Assembly (NCBI GenBank): GCA_019009955.1
Contig: CM032231.1
Span: 105,196,001 to 105,260,000, forward strand
DNA: 64,000 nucleotides
Direction of reading: 5' to 3'
From: Riptortus pedestris
Taxonomy: Eukaryota; Arthropoda; Insecta; Hemiptera; Alydidae
This document shows positions 21,384 through 32,325 of this stretch, one piece after another. The notes under the pieces were generated by a model. It did no database searches. It saw only the letters and a list, made by a program, of their open reading frames with translations, and had not been told where the DNA came from. Positions within the stretch are counted from its first letter, which is position 1; each line of letters opens with the position of its first letter. The translations under genes and the position numbers were made by a program.

Positions 21384-21386
<3 letters not shown>
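20557..21386 (-). mobile_element. Helitron-like repeat with tandem ~300-bp units
   Basis: Two successive units each begin GGCCTCCCTTA(T/C)AACCCCC (20558 and 20857) and share the AT-rich body of the HEL-a family read on the opposite strand (e.g. AGTTACTCTAAATAA). A third, partial unit starts at 21156. The right end carries AAGTTTCAAAAAATTCGG, TTCAGTCGTTTATGCGAG, and an (AAAC)n-like run, wording often seen at the start of insect rolling-circle repeats. It meets the (TA)n at 21387. Short open frames (for example 20690-21019) are repeat by-products. Confidence 0.55.

Positions 21387-21440
<54 letters not shown>
21387..21440. repeat. (TA)27 microsatellite
   Basis: A pure TA tract between two oppositely oriented Helitron-like copies. 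Confidence 0.95.
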
Positions 21441-21443
<3 letters not shown>

Positions 21444-22064
21444 CTACTGTACGTGTGTATGTCACTGAACTCTTTCCTAAACGGCTGGACCGATTTGAAT
21501 GAATTTTTTTGTATGCGTTTGGGCGACGCCCTGGATGGTCGTTTAGCTTCACAAATCAGCCCGGCAGATGGAGCAGGAGTGGGGGTCATAAGGGAGTCCT
21601 AAAATTAAAAATAGCGATATTTTGTTTCCTATTGGTTTTCGGCAAATATGCACAGATTAAAAGTTGTTTATGTTGTTATTTAGAGTAACTTTTGTTATAT
21701 TCATTTTTGTCGTATAATAATGTATAAACGAGATATACACAAAAAAAGTAAAGTGGGAGCCAACAATTTTATTGGCCACTAACGATTGAACCGAACTTAA
21801 CAAAACTCACTATGTAAATTAGCATTAATTATTCCATGGGTATAAGCTATATTAATTTTTTTAGGGCCGAAAGTGGGTAGGGGTTATAAGGGAGGCCTGA
21901 ATAAAAAATTCGCGATATTTCATTTTCTATTTGTTTTTAGGCAAACGTGCACATAAAAGTTTTTTGTGTTATTAAAAGTAGCTTTTGTTTTAAACATAAT
22001 ATTATTTAGTTTAATATCCTAATAGCTTGAAATACCATGCAGGTCAACGGCTGCAGGGTGTTAG
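21441..22064 (+). mobile_element. Helitron-like element (HEL-a), second copy
   Basis: It starts TTCTACTGTACGTGTG, then CACTGAACTCTTTCCTAAAC and GGCTGGACCGATTTGAATG, and continues with GCAGATGGAGCAGGAGTGG and the shared body. It ends with CATGCAGGTCAACGGCTGCA and TTAG near 22064. Its body is the reverse complement of the units on its left, so the pair forms a large imperfect inverted repeat around the (TA)n. Confidence 0.6.
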
Positions 22065-24529
22065 TTTTTCTATAAATTTGAAACTAATAATAAAGCATGC
22101 TACTATATTTAATGTGTATCTTATATATTTAGAATGGTATTAGCTTCGTAAATAATGAAATTAATTTATTATATATAATTATTAAATTCACAGGTTTTAT
22201 AAAATGTATTAATGGAATTTGATATAATTTTATAACGAATTTACTTAAGTATAAATGTTGTTTACTAATATCTAATGAAATTAACTGGCATAATATTAGT
22301 CAATTTTTAACAGGAATCAAAAATATTTTACGCATCCCATTATGTCATGTTAACATTCAAAAGGAAATAAATACATTTCATTAAAATTTAGCATACATAA
22401 TGGCCACTTTCCACAACTATTATTTATAGTCATGTATGCGGCCTTCTTATTTTTTTGGGGTGATTTCTGGTTCGCCCTTGTACGATTGAAAGTGAAAGTT
22501 TGGCATCACAGTTTATATCGAAACTATTCTCGGCTTAACCTTCTTCCAACCAGCCATATAAATAGCATTATTGTTCAAACCAAGCAATGTCTTATGTCCA
22601 CATCATATTATCTGAAAATAATAGATATTTTAAATAGAAAGCTTCATACATACTCGCATTTACTACTGTACATTCACTCGAGACAGACTCTAGGGAATCT
22701 TACATATTTATGAATAGTTCATACTGGAAATTCTGAGATAATCCTCAGTAAATTAGCATCCAAGTAATAGCTTGCCACAATCTTCGTAAATCATGTTCCT
22801 ACTTTCCTTATTAAAAGTAATAATGTTTCATTTTATGGGCCGATAGTCCAAGGTACGTACTTACATTCTCGACTCTGTAGTACCTTACAAAGTTCAATGT
22901 CATATTTTATTACTTTTGAATAGAGTAATTATAGCCTGCTTCCTTGAATATTACGAAGCTCTAAACCATTTAATTGCCTGAGAAATATTAAATTATCCGT
23001 AGCCAGTAAATGAGTTGGAATATATATTTATTGTTTCCAAAAAAAGGTAATTTCTATACATGTCAGACAAAAATGTTTCAGCAAATGAAACTAGCAATTG
23101 ATGTACTCATGGCGTGGTTTTTGAAAAATATCTTTTAAATATTCGTTGATCGTCGTTATATAAGATATATTTGTATGTATGTAAGTGTGCGCGCTTGTTA
23201 ATATATAAATAGCATTAAAAAAATTAATAATTTTAAGAAATATAACATAATTACTCCTTTAGTTATATTTATAAATTTTAGCTTTATTTTCCCATTCTGA
23301 AAAGCTACAATGACGAGTTCTACGTTCTATTCTTAGCGAAATTTAGTCTTAGGAACCTGCTATTTCAGTTGGTTCTATTTTTAAATGGAAAAAAAGATCA
23401 GCACTTCCTTTCAAACTCTAGGGTAATTTTTATTTGTGTGTGCACAGTACTCTATTGCTGTAATACTTCATTTATCTTCACTGAAATAATTTTCACGTAG
23501 CCTACTTGTACATCGAATAAATAACTTGGAGGAATAGTAACAGAGAGTAATAAAGGATATAAAATATATAATCGGGTGCTGGGACCAGATGCCTTCAACC
23601 CCTGTTAATAGCGTTCTGATTCGAGAATCTTTCTCGTAATGCGAAACTCAAATAAAACAGCTATTGAACCTAGTAGTCATGTATGTCAGTGAATTCATTT
23701 TTAGCCATAAATATACCTAATGTAAATAAGAGATTTTGTTTTTTAGATTAATCCAAAAACTATAGAAGAAATATGTTTATAATTTTACAACGAAAATATA
23801 TGTAAGTTAACACATTCTGTAAAGAGCTGCATTTATCGAGTTTAGAAAATATTATACGTTTTGCCTTTTATTCATTACCTCAAAAGAGATTTTTCAAACA
23901 TTTACATTGAAAGTGTAGTTTACTTCTCCAGTCTTCTTCTGTAATTCCATAGTCGGTTAACTTATGGTGTTATACATTGGTGCAACTCCAAAAATCACAC
24001 TTTAATATTTAAATTGTAAGAGAGAGAGGGCAATAAGGTTTATATTCAACAGAAAGTTGAGATACTCCTGTCGTTCATTTCTTAAAGAGTCAAAAATAAT
24101 GATTTTTCCCTCTATACAGACCAGGTACCAAACAATTCTGTAGGTGAAACAAAACATGATCTTGTTTTACAAAAATAATATAGTCATATTAATCATAAAA
24201 TAAGATAGTAGAATATGCTTGAAGCCCCCAACTACAATCATAAATATTTCTATTTCTAGTAAAACTCTTAAATGCTCTGCCCGATTATATCAAATATATT
24301 AAAAAATACTCTTTTTTTAAAAATAAATTAAAGAACTTCATGAATCATGGATGTTTTTTATACACAAGGTGAATACTTTCATTTATACTGTTCATGCAAT
24401 TCAATAATAAAGAATTTAATTGGCATTATATTAGAAAATTGTTTCACAAAACGATTTGAGGTATCCTATAATTTTTTGATGACATTTAATGGAAATAAAC
24501 TCGTTTCATTTCGTGTGTGTGTATATACG

Positions 24530-24530
<1 letters not shown>
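22065..24530. other. No supported gene (~2.5 kb)
   Basis: AT-rich unique-looking sequence. The longest frame (22432-22713, 93 codons) has no domain. A GAGAGAGAGGG stretch lies near 24020. Confidence 0.45.

Positions 24531-24576
<46 letters not shown>
24531..24576. repeat. (TA)23 microsatellite, not in HLE1
   Basis: A pure TA tract preceded by TGTGTGTGTATATACGT. Unlike most long TA tracts here, it has no HLE1 landmarks on either side. Confidence 0.9.
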
Positions 24577-24582
<6 letters not shown>

Positions 24583-25889
24583 AAATAGATGACTTCTTTA
24601 CTTCAACAACTAAAAATTTCATTTTTTCTTATTTTACTAAATTTAATCAGTAAAAATGTTCGTGATAAAGCGTCAACTATTTGCCAGTTACATGGCATAT
24701 CACTGTAACAGATGTCGAACGATAATTAGCGTGAGCCTAGCTTAAATGCAAAAAAATAACAAGCTTTTCATTTCTCGAGCAGTATAAAGGATGCTTACTA
24801 TAGTTCAGCCATTTTGCTGTTTCTCACAGTTGTGCCATTACGGTTACATGTTTCATATAAGGCTTGTGGTCATAACACTAAATAAAACATTTCTGCAATG
24901 GGCGGCCTTATCAATGAAAGTTGTTCCATTCACAAAACTGTGAATGAATGAGTTTCCTTTTTGTGACGGACGTGCCACTTACGTAACGTGGAAGTAAACA
25001 TTTTTGTGTACCTCTTGCGAGGACTCCGTGACAAAAGGGGAAAAATAAAGTCATTGTGAAATATGAAGAAATGTTAAATAACTTACCCGATTTTCTGCTT
25101 GTTTGACCGTATGCTTTTCCTGTCAGAGGAAGTGTCACTCCCCTTCATCATTTGGCAATTTGTCAAGTGCGCTATTTATCATCCTTTTGTTATGTTTTGA
25201 GTTATTTGTGTTTAATTTTATATAAAATAATTTGTCAAAATTAAATAAAAAACTCAGGTCATGAGTATAATTTCATTTTTATTCTTCAACTTCCCAAAAG
25301 AGTCATTATCAAAACCATTCTTTATACATTGAATAAATTGATGCGAAAAATTAAAAAAAAATTGTACTTCTGGGAGGCCTTTCATGTGAAATATTTCGTT
25401 ATTTATATTAGAACAACTTCACATATTAGGTAATGTGAGTGTCCAAACTTAGTATTTAAATTTCAAACAAAACGGGAGTTATCGGAAATTTTTATTATGA
25501 AGTAACATGTTTATTTTTTAATTATATTTAAAAAATAATTGACATAATCTTAGTAATTTATTTTTTAAATAAAACAAAAATATTTGACGTATCCTGTCTG
25601 GTTACCATTTAATGTATATAAATAAATTTTATTTCAAACAAAGACAACTTTTCAGCCTTCATTCGTGGTTCTTAGTTCATCAAACTTGAAAATAATGTTT
25701 TTAATACTTTGACTCTCAAAATTCACCCCACTGCTGATACTTGTACTAATGCAAAATATTCAGTTATATTTCAAATATTTTTTTTCAAAGTTATCTGATA
25801 AATGTTTATACCGAAAAGTTGATACATTGTAACTGAAAGGACGAGCAAACTTTCTTTCTAAATTTTGACACCTTACAATTAAGGCTAAA
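24577..25889. other. No supported gene (~1.3 kb)
   Basis: AT-rich sequence. A 75-codon minus-strand frame (24911-25138) shows no domain. Confidence 0.45.
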
Positions 25890-26155
25890 GATCATGTTGG
25901 TTATTCACTGAAATCAGAATTGGAATGGTGGGGGTTTAGAGTGAGTGTGGATTCGAAAATTCAAAAGTTGTTTTGAGTTTGTATAACTCGGATCATAAAA
26001 TGCTATTGAAACAATATTATTAAACTATTGATGTTCTATAATTGTTATTGTTTTCATTTTTCGTAACTAAAGTGTTAGGTGAGTTATTTGTAATTCCTTG
26101 TTTTAGCACACGTGGGAAATCTGCTTAGTTTACGCAACCACTGCATGACAGGCTT
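25890..26155 (+). repeat. HLE1 (diverged subfamily), A-end half
   Basis: It contains CTGAAATCAGAATTGGAATG, GGGGGTTTAGAGTG, ATTATTAAACTATTGATG and the A end CACGTGGGAAATCTGCTTAG, with hairpin ACGCAACCACTGCAT. The loop-proximal pairs have changed. Confidence 0.65.
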
Positions 26156-26513
26156 CTTATTTAGCTTTGAGGTTGGACTTCTTTCTATTTCCTCGGTGCC
26201 TACTCGGCATTGTGAGACAATTGCGAAAAATAAAGAAGTAGCTATTTTTAGCCTGTGTTACCAGAAATATAGACAGAAATATTTTACGATCAACTGACCT
26301 TCCATATGGCAGCCCTTGGCCTAGTATGGGCCATTGATTTTTTATTATTTTTTAATGAGTTACTATTCAATGGAGTAATTATAGGCTAATTTTATTTGAT
26401 TAAAACTAATTAAAGTTATTATTGCCGAATTATAATTGGCCTAATTGGTCAATCATAGACTATTGGCTCGTTAGTTGGGTTTCATTCTCATTTCTTCACA
26501 AACACCAGCTTTG
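26156..26513. other. No supported gene
   Basis: AT-rich spacer between two HLE1 pieces. Confidence 0.4.
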
Positions 26514-26870
26514 TTAGCAGATTCCCCTTAAGGGAAAAGAGCTGTTCAGGTCATACTCATCACGCATCTGCAAAAAAGATTTACTAATGCCCATCGATCC
26601 TACCAGGAGATGGGGAAAATGATGTTCGTTCAAAATTATATGTAATTTGATGTTTCAGCCCCAGATGATAACACCAAATGTAAAGACGTCTGTTAATTGG
26701 AAATTGTTAATTTTTCTTTGATAGTTGCCAATCTCACAGCGTTCCTTGTAAAAGTGACGATGAAGTTAATTAACGGCTAAAATATCGCAATAAGGAAAAG
26801 GGGGATTCAGGGATGGGTTAAAATTAAGAAATTGAATATCTCCCTTATTTGAGTCGAATCAAAAATGTTA
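26514..26870 (+). repeat. HLE1 B-end half, diverged
   Basis: GTTAGCAGATTCCCCTTAAG, GGTCATACTCATCACGC, ATCGATCCTACCAGGAGATG, ATTATATGTAATTTG (microsatellite nearly absent), AACGGCTAAAATATCG, ATATCTCCC. Confidence 0.65.
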
Positions 26871-27344
26871 AAGACACGACGATCATGTTAAAGATTTAGT
26901 TTCATTTACACATTTTATCATTCTTCTTTTCCTCCTAACTCGTATATTATCCTACACATTTAAACATTTTAGTTTCCAGCTTCTTAAATCCTCCCTCTTA
27001 CGATCTTCACATCAAGTAAAAATGTATCCAAGATTTTATTTTATCTTTGCTGCTACAAATTCTTTAAAGTAAATGATTCTTGAGGTTATGAACTTTCTCT
27101 GTATTTATTGATTTCATTTTACATATATTTCATTCGTTCTTAATTCTAGTTTAAATCATTTTTTTTTTGGGAAAGATAATGTAAAGTATCAATGGTTAAT
27201 TAAAGAGACCGGAAAAACTAGTGTGGGGATTGCGCAATTGTGTAATTCTTTAATTTAATTATTTTTCAATTTAATTTGTCAATGATAGATGTCAAAATTG
27301 CTTATTTGATCTATGACATTATCAATATTTAAGCGTTTCATTCA
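26871..27344. other. No supported gene
   Basis: AT-rich sequence. Nothing is recognised. Confidence 0.4.
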
Positions 27345-27565
27345 ACTCTAAAGATCATATTAGACAATGGCTAGAATTGTACCGGGAATTGGGGAAGGAG
27401 TTCAGAAAATGATGAGTCGGTTAGAATATGTCATAGAACCAATCTTTTTAAACTATCGTTATTCTACAATTGTAGTTCAATACATTTTATCGATTAGAAA
27501 CAAAAATATTGAGTGTGTTATTCAAATTTTTTTGTTTGTAAATCCCCACTTCTACTCATCGCTTT
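27345..27565 (+). repeat. HLE1 (diverged subfamily) fragment
   Basis: GATGAGTCGGTTAGAATATG, AGAACCAATC, AAACTATCGTTATTC and AAATCCCCACTTCTACTC follow the HLE1 order without either end. A 71-codon frame across it is not considered coding. Confidence 0.5.
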
Positions 27566-27579
27566 TAGTAGTTTTCATT

Positions 27580-28192
27580 TAAAGGAAATTAGCTATTTTC
27601 GTTGTACTCATTCATTATGCGATTTTCCAAAAATTCTCTCAAATGCCAAATGTTAATGAGGCTATTGAGGTAGTGCTCATGACGCGATTTTCGGAATTTT
27701 TCTTCCATGTCCATCGATACTACCTAGGAGATGACGAAAATGAGGTCCGTTCAAAACTGTATATATATATATTTGTCTGTTACCGCTATAGCGAATCGAA
27801 ATATTTGTCTTATCGTTACCAAACTTCGGTACCGGAGGTATGGGGGGGGGGGGTTTGGAGGTATAGAATTTCGAAAATTCTTAATATCTCCGTTATTATG
27901 CGCCCGATCGATAATTGTACAAAACCAATCTTATTGCAATTGTTATGTTATATTAATGTTGTTATGTACATTCTTGATATTGTATTAACCGAGATAACTG
28001 CATTTTTTAGTTTTTAGTCTTCAGTAAAGCCCCATTCCTACTCATCTCATTAACAATATTCTATTATATTATGAAGCCATTTATTTGAACCTTAAATACC
28101 AAATATTGTTCTCATTGGACTTTTAAGTTTTGATAAATACAAATACGTGGGAAATCTGCTTAGTTAACGCAGCCCCGGCGTGACGGATGTGA
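27580..28192 (+). mobile_element. HLE1 copy, first of a tandem pair
   Basis: B-end relic TTAAAGGAAATTAGCTATTT. The segment CTCATTCATTATGCGATTTT... is then followed by a second, better copy of the same segment (GTGCTCATGACGCGATTTTC). The body is complete through GTAAAGCCCCATTCCTACTC, then the A end ACGTGGGAAATCTGCTTAG with ACGCAGCCCCGGCGT and GACGGA. The (TA)n is only about 14 bp. Confidence 0.8.
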
Positions 28193-28258
28193 GTTTTGAA
28201 AAATTTCCTCAAATGCCCATCGACCCTACCCAGGAGATGACGAAAATGAGGTCCGTTC

Positions 28259-28309
<51 letters not shown>

Positions 28310-29052
28310 GTAAAAAGAAAAATCAAGTTCTTTAACGGCTGAAATCGGACCAGTGGGGGGGGGGGGGTTTAGAGGGAGGATTTTGAAAATTCGAAATATC
28401 TGCGTTACTAAAAGTCGGATCGAAAAAATGTATAGAATCAATCTTATTGCAAATTACAGTACTATAAATATTGTTCGGTACATTTATTCTCTATCTTGAA
28501 TATTAACCGAGATATTTGCGTTTTTCAGTTTTCAGCCATTAGCAAACCGCCACTTCTACTCATTTTACATAAACAATACTCTGCTACATAATAAATCACA
28601 TTATTCGAAGTTTAAATACCTAAAATTGTATTTAAGAGACCTTTATTATACGAGATACATGCAAATATGTCCTGGTAACTCCCACCCCCGTCTTAAAATT
28701 TTGGACTACTAAAATTTGACTGATTGAGATAACAATTATTCTGACTCATTATTAATTACAGTACTAGATATAGTAAATAGTTCTCAATAAAATTAATGTT
28801 TAATTAATATTCTGATATATTTCAGTAATTGTTGTTGTTTTTTTCGGTGTGAGGCGGGCAGACCCGTTTGTTTACATTTCTAACCTAATGCTTCCTGTCG
28901 GCAAGTTATTGAAATTGGATGAAACATTTCTTATTTCCGTTCGTATATTATATTCATGGTGGTATTGTGTTACCAGTATGTAGATTTATCTATTACTAAA
29001 CTTCACGAGGGAAATCTGCTTAGTCTACGCAGCTCCTGCGTGACGGACTTTT
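28193..29052 (+). mobile_element. HLE1 copy, second of a tandem pair, nearly full length
   Basis: It is joined directly to the previous A end: GACGGATGTGAGTTTTGAAA switches from A-end sequence into the B-side block GATTTTCGAAAAATTT without a B-end hairpin. It then has the ATCGACCCTACCCAGGAG block, a 45-bp (TA)n, a G run in AGTGGGGGGGG..., the full middle, ACCTAATGCTTCCTGTCGG, GTATGTAGATTTATC, and an intact A end with ACGCAGCTCCTGCGT. Confidence 0.85.
28264..28308. repeat. (TA)22 microsatellite
   Basis: A TA tract inside HLE1. Confidence 0.95.
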
Positions 29053-29202
29053 TGTTTCGTTCTTGTATTCTGCCTTCAGTAACTCCACCCTTCTACTCGT
29101 CGGTTATTTACATATAAATAGAGATGAGCTCACAAGTGTGCTATAGCAGCGCGTGGGAAATGTACTTAGTTTGCGCAGCTGTTGCGTGACGGACTTTATT
29201 TA
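29053..29202 (+). repeat. HLE1 third A end in the array
   Basis: CTGCCTTCAGTAACTCCACC, CTTCTACTCG, then GCGTGGGAAATGTACTTAG, GCGCAGCTGTTGCGT, GACGGACTTTATTT. It is a partial copy attached head-to-tail to the previous one, so three A ends lie within ~1.05 kb. Confidence 0.7.
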
Positions 29203-29214
29203 AAACATTTCGAC

Positions 29215-29560
29215 AAGTTGAGCCTCTTATAAGACCTAGGGGAACCCCGGGAAACTCCGGGACCGCACTGCTGTGCTGCCTGCTCCCACCACGGTAGCCC
29301 GGAGATCGGCTGGAGAGGTGGGAGGCCGAACAGGTGGTGGGGAGGCTGACTCGCTCAGTAGTCGGGAGCAGTTCGGCGCAGGCGCACTCAACCCCTCCGC
29401 TTTCCCGCCAAAAACATCGATACTTCCAACTGCAACATCGACTGGACACACTGACCTACTCATCTCTCGGCCGGTGAGTCCCATCGCTTATCTCACCCAA
29501 ATAAATGCAAGAGAGATGGGTCTGGGTCCATTAAATAAAATCCGATAATGAATTACCCGC
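29215..29560 (+). promoter_or_regulatory. GC-rich promoter / first-exon or LTR candidate
   Basis: A compact GC-rich block. CTTATAAGA near 29225 could act as a TATA-like element. GCGCAGGCGC at 29376-29385 resembles an NRF-1/Ewg-type site. At 29474-29479, GTGAGT after CGGCCG is a strong splice-donor match. AATAAA occurs at 29500 and 29534. Two readings fit: a host transcription start with a non-coding first exon, or a solo LTR (TATA box, transcript start and poly(A) signal in one block). Frames of 80-100 codons on both strands are Gly/Pro/Arg-rich, as any GC-rich DNA would give, and I do not call them genes. Confidence 0.35.
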
Positions 29561-30417
29561 CCATTCCTCTTTCTTTATTTAATTATTCAAGTTTTACACC
29601 CCTTCAGCTTCGTGTTTAGGGACAAATAAACCAATTAAAACCCTAGTATTGAAACTGATTAGGGATTCTATGATAATTTAATGAATAACTCAGTATTGTA
29701 CCCGGATGTAAAAGTATCTGCTCGCTACTTGTAATAAAATTAACTTAAATCTAATAAAATGAACTTCATTTATACCTATTAAATATTAGGATGCATCAAC
29801 ATTGTTTTGATCAATTATAAAGAATATTTTTATGCATTTAAATAATGCTTTGGAAGTACATTATTTCAAACTCTAAAGAATAATTTGTCTAGCTATAATA
29901 CATTAGTTACTGAAATAAATTCGTCAGTTTTTATTACAAATTAAATTTAATACTTCATATTTCTTATTTAATTAACAAGCTTGAATATTAGTCTTTTGAT
30001 TCAATATGAGTGACTGAATGATAAGTAATTTGCCTCCACCCTAAAAAGAATATATTCATGATCATAAATTATTTGTCGACTAAAAACAACAAAGATATTT
30101 CCGTTTTTCACACTTCCTCATTTTCTCAGTAGTTCTCTTCTTCTAAGTTTTATTAATTTATTTATTAACTTAAAATTTTATTTTCTATATGTTTACTTCC
30201 TACTGGTAGCACTTTAAAGATTTTTACAATAGAAAGTGAACGCCTTATGCTAGTACTTAAAAGTTTGAAGTTTAACACTTTGTGTTATGTCTCATGATTA
30301 TGGGTGCATTATATTTGGCAACCATTTTTTCCGGAAACAATGTTGTTTCATAAGTATTTATTAAAGGAACAATTTGGTCTGCTTGAATAAAAGAGTACGG
30401 GAATCAAACGTATCTAT
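29561..30417. other. No supported gene (~0.85 kb)
   Basis: AT-rich sequence. Nothing is recognised. ATTACCCGCCCATTCC at about 29551-29566 recurs at 48597-48612. Confidence 0.4.
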
Positions 30418-30622
30418 TGTATTATTTATTTAGGTCCACTTTATGCTACTAAGGCTAATTGGGACGGGTTTTGCCCGTAGTTTGCCACCCTTTTCTAGCC
30501 AGGGTGGGACGAAGGATTTTATTTAATGAGTTCTTCAGTAAATAAATTCCTATCGGAATCGAACCCGCCACTCTATGAGATTAAGACCGCCACCTTAACT
30601 TACATGGCTAATTTGAGCCCCA
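30418..30622 (-). repeat. SINE copy, head shortened
   Basis: On the minus strand: head GGGGCTCAAATTAGCCATG, box B region GCGGGTTCGATTCCGATAG, both body stem-loops (GAATTTATTTACTGAAG; CACCCTGGCTAGAAAAGGG), tail AGTGGACCTAAATAAAT. A few bases between box B and the body are deleted. Confidence 0.8.
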
Positions 30623-31315
30623 CTCTTCTATTAAATCTTAACTTTAACGACCTCTAAATCTGATTAACTCAATAAATGGCCTTTATTTATTTCTTTAGGA
30701 TGGAAAGGTATTTGGTCGTCATTATTTTAATCCTAAAATCATTTTCAATGGGATTTCGGTGAAATGGACAGACTTTTATAAGATGAACGCACACTAAGTT
30801 CAATGTGAGTAGTGTTTGAAAGTTGTCTTGATAAATAAATACATTTTTCTGTAATCGTTGAATAATGGTAACATTACTATACTGAAATGATTGAAGAAAG
30901 TGAAACATTTTGCAATAGAGTGAAGAAAGTGAATTGCCTTCTTAATTAGTAATAAGTATAAATTAAAAAATAATTTGAAGTTGGAAATTAAATCCTTTTA
31001 AATGTTTCTTAACATTGTAAGAATTTATTTTAACAAAATAAATTGAAATTCGAATGAATTATTGGTGGAAATAATCAATATATTTTAAAATTTAAATATA
31101 ATAATAATTACCTTCCTTGTTTATAACCTGCACTTGTTTATAACTGCATTACTGCAATCATCACTAGTTGTTTATAACTATGCTTATAACCTTTCACAAC
31201 CATGTTTATAATCTACCAACAACATACCATAATCTTCACAACATCCTAATTTTGTTCATATTCTGGTTAGATCTGATCATGTATTACACGATTACAGAAT
31301 AAATTTAATATTACA
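30623..31315. other. No supported gene
   Basis: AT-rich sequence. 31110-31260 has loosely repeated TTTATAAC(T/C)(A/T)-type words (TGTTTATAAC several times). No gene is seen. Confidence 0.4.
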
Positions 31316-31425
31316 TTCGTGACAAAAGTAGAATTTACAACTCTCGTGAAATTACCACACTCGCTTCGCTCGTGTGGGTAAACGTTTCACTCGAGTTGTA
31401 AAATGATCTACTTTAGTCACTTGTA
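31316..31425. repeat. Small fold-back element
   Basis: TTCGTGACAAAAGTAGA-TTTACAACTC on the left faces GAGTTGTAAA...CTACTTTAGTCACTTG on the right. The centre is CCACACTCGCTTCGCTCGTG, with paired CCACAC/GTGTGG. The whole ~110 bp could fold into one imperfect hairpin. Confidence 0.6.
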
Positions 31426-31639
31426 TAATAAATAACTATTTTAAATGAATTCATTGTTTTGACAGATAATACTTAATTACGTTCTTAACTCTGCCAACAA
31501 AAGGGGACAAGCTTACAAATTTATATTAATACTAATTTTTTAACCAGCTTAAAATTCGTTGATAGACAATTTAATGTACTTATTTGTTATGCTAGAACTA
31601 AAAACATTTTGTTAAACTAAAATTTCAAAAAATGTTTAC
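31426..31639. other. No supported feature
   Basis: AT-rich spacer. Confidence 0.3.
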
Positions 31640-31850
31640 CTACATCCTTCTGTAAACTCCTACTACTACTCGTCCACTTTTCATTGATTCAGGTCCAGGT
31701 TCCATTTATAGCCCTGTTTACGTCGGATTCTAGTTAAGGCAGATAATAGAGAACAGTATGTGCATGTCAATAGGCATTACAATATCATCTGTGTTACATT
31801 ATTTCATGACGGAAATCTGCTCAGTTATCATAACCCAGCATTAATTAATC
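31640..31850 (+). repeat. HLE1-like A-end fragment, old
   Basis: TGTAAACTCCTACTACTACTC followed, after about 150 bp, by ATGACGGAAATCTGCTCAGT. The A hairpin is gone. Weak assignment. Confidence 0.35.
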
Positions 31851-32255
31851 TGAATTAAATGCTAACGGTTTCAGTAGATCTTAGGTTCACCTTCATCATT
31901 CTATGTGAATGTATACAATATACGTAACGCGTGAAAGGATGCTCGTGCTTTAATTACAAATATCTCAAAAACCAACATATTCTTGAATTAGTTACTACTT
32001 AAAACCAAGCCATTTATATGAAAACAATATAGCAGCAGAGTGTGTCATTAATTTTATGATTTCAATTTTTATTTTATTTATTTTTTTCTTTACAATTGTT
32101 TATTTTTTTTATATGTTGTTTTGTTCATATACCTAGTAATTCGATTAAGTTACCAACTCAACAAATAAATAAATAAACCAGATGGCTGTGTATGCCTAAG
32201 TCAAACTGAAACAGTAGCTTGTCCTTATAACACCATAATTAACAACACATACTTA
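31851..32255. other. No supported gene
   Basis: AT-rich sequence. Confidence 0.4.
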
Positions 32256-32325
32256 TAACACATTAATCGCCGTGTTAGTCATATGTGTCTGACGCTAAGA
32301 AGTTCTACATGAGCCATGTCAGACA

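Noticed and set aside
22432..22713. 93-codon frame as a host gene
   Set aside because: No domain, no codon bias against the AT-rich background, and no promoter or splice context.
29141..29548. Overlapping 80-100-codon frames in the GC-rich block
   Set aside because: Open frames exist in several frames on both strands, as expected where stop codons are rare. Composition is low-complexity Gly/Pro/Ser/Arg with no domain.
29551..29566. ATTACCCGCCCATTCC shared with 48597-48612 as a regulatory motif
   Set aside because: Only two occurrences, with no common context. It may be a scrap of an unidentified repeat.
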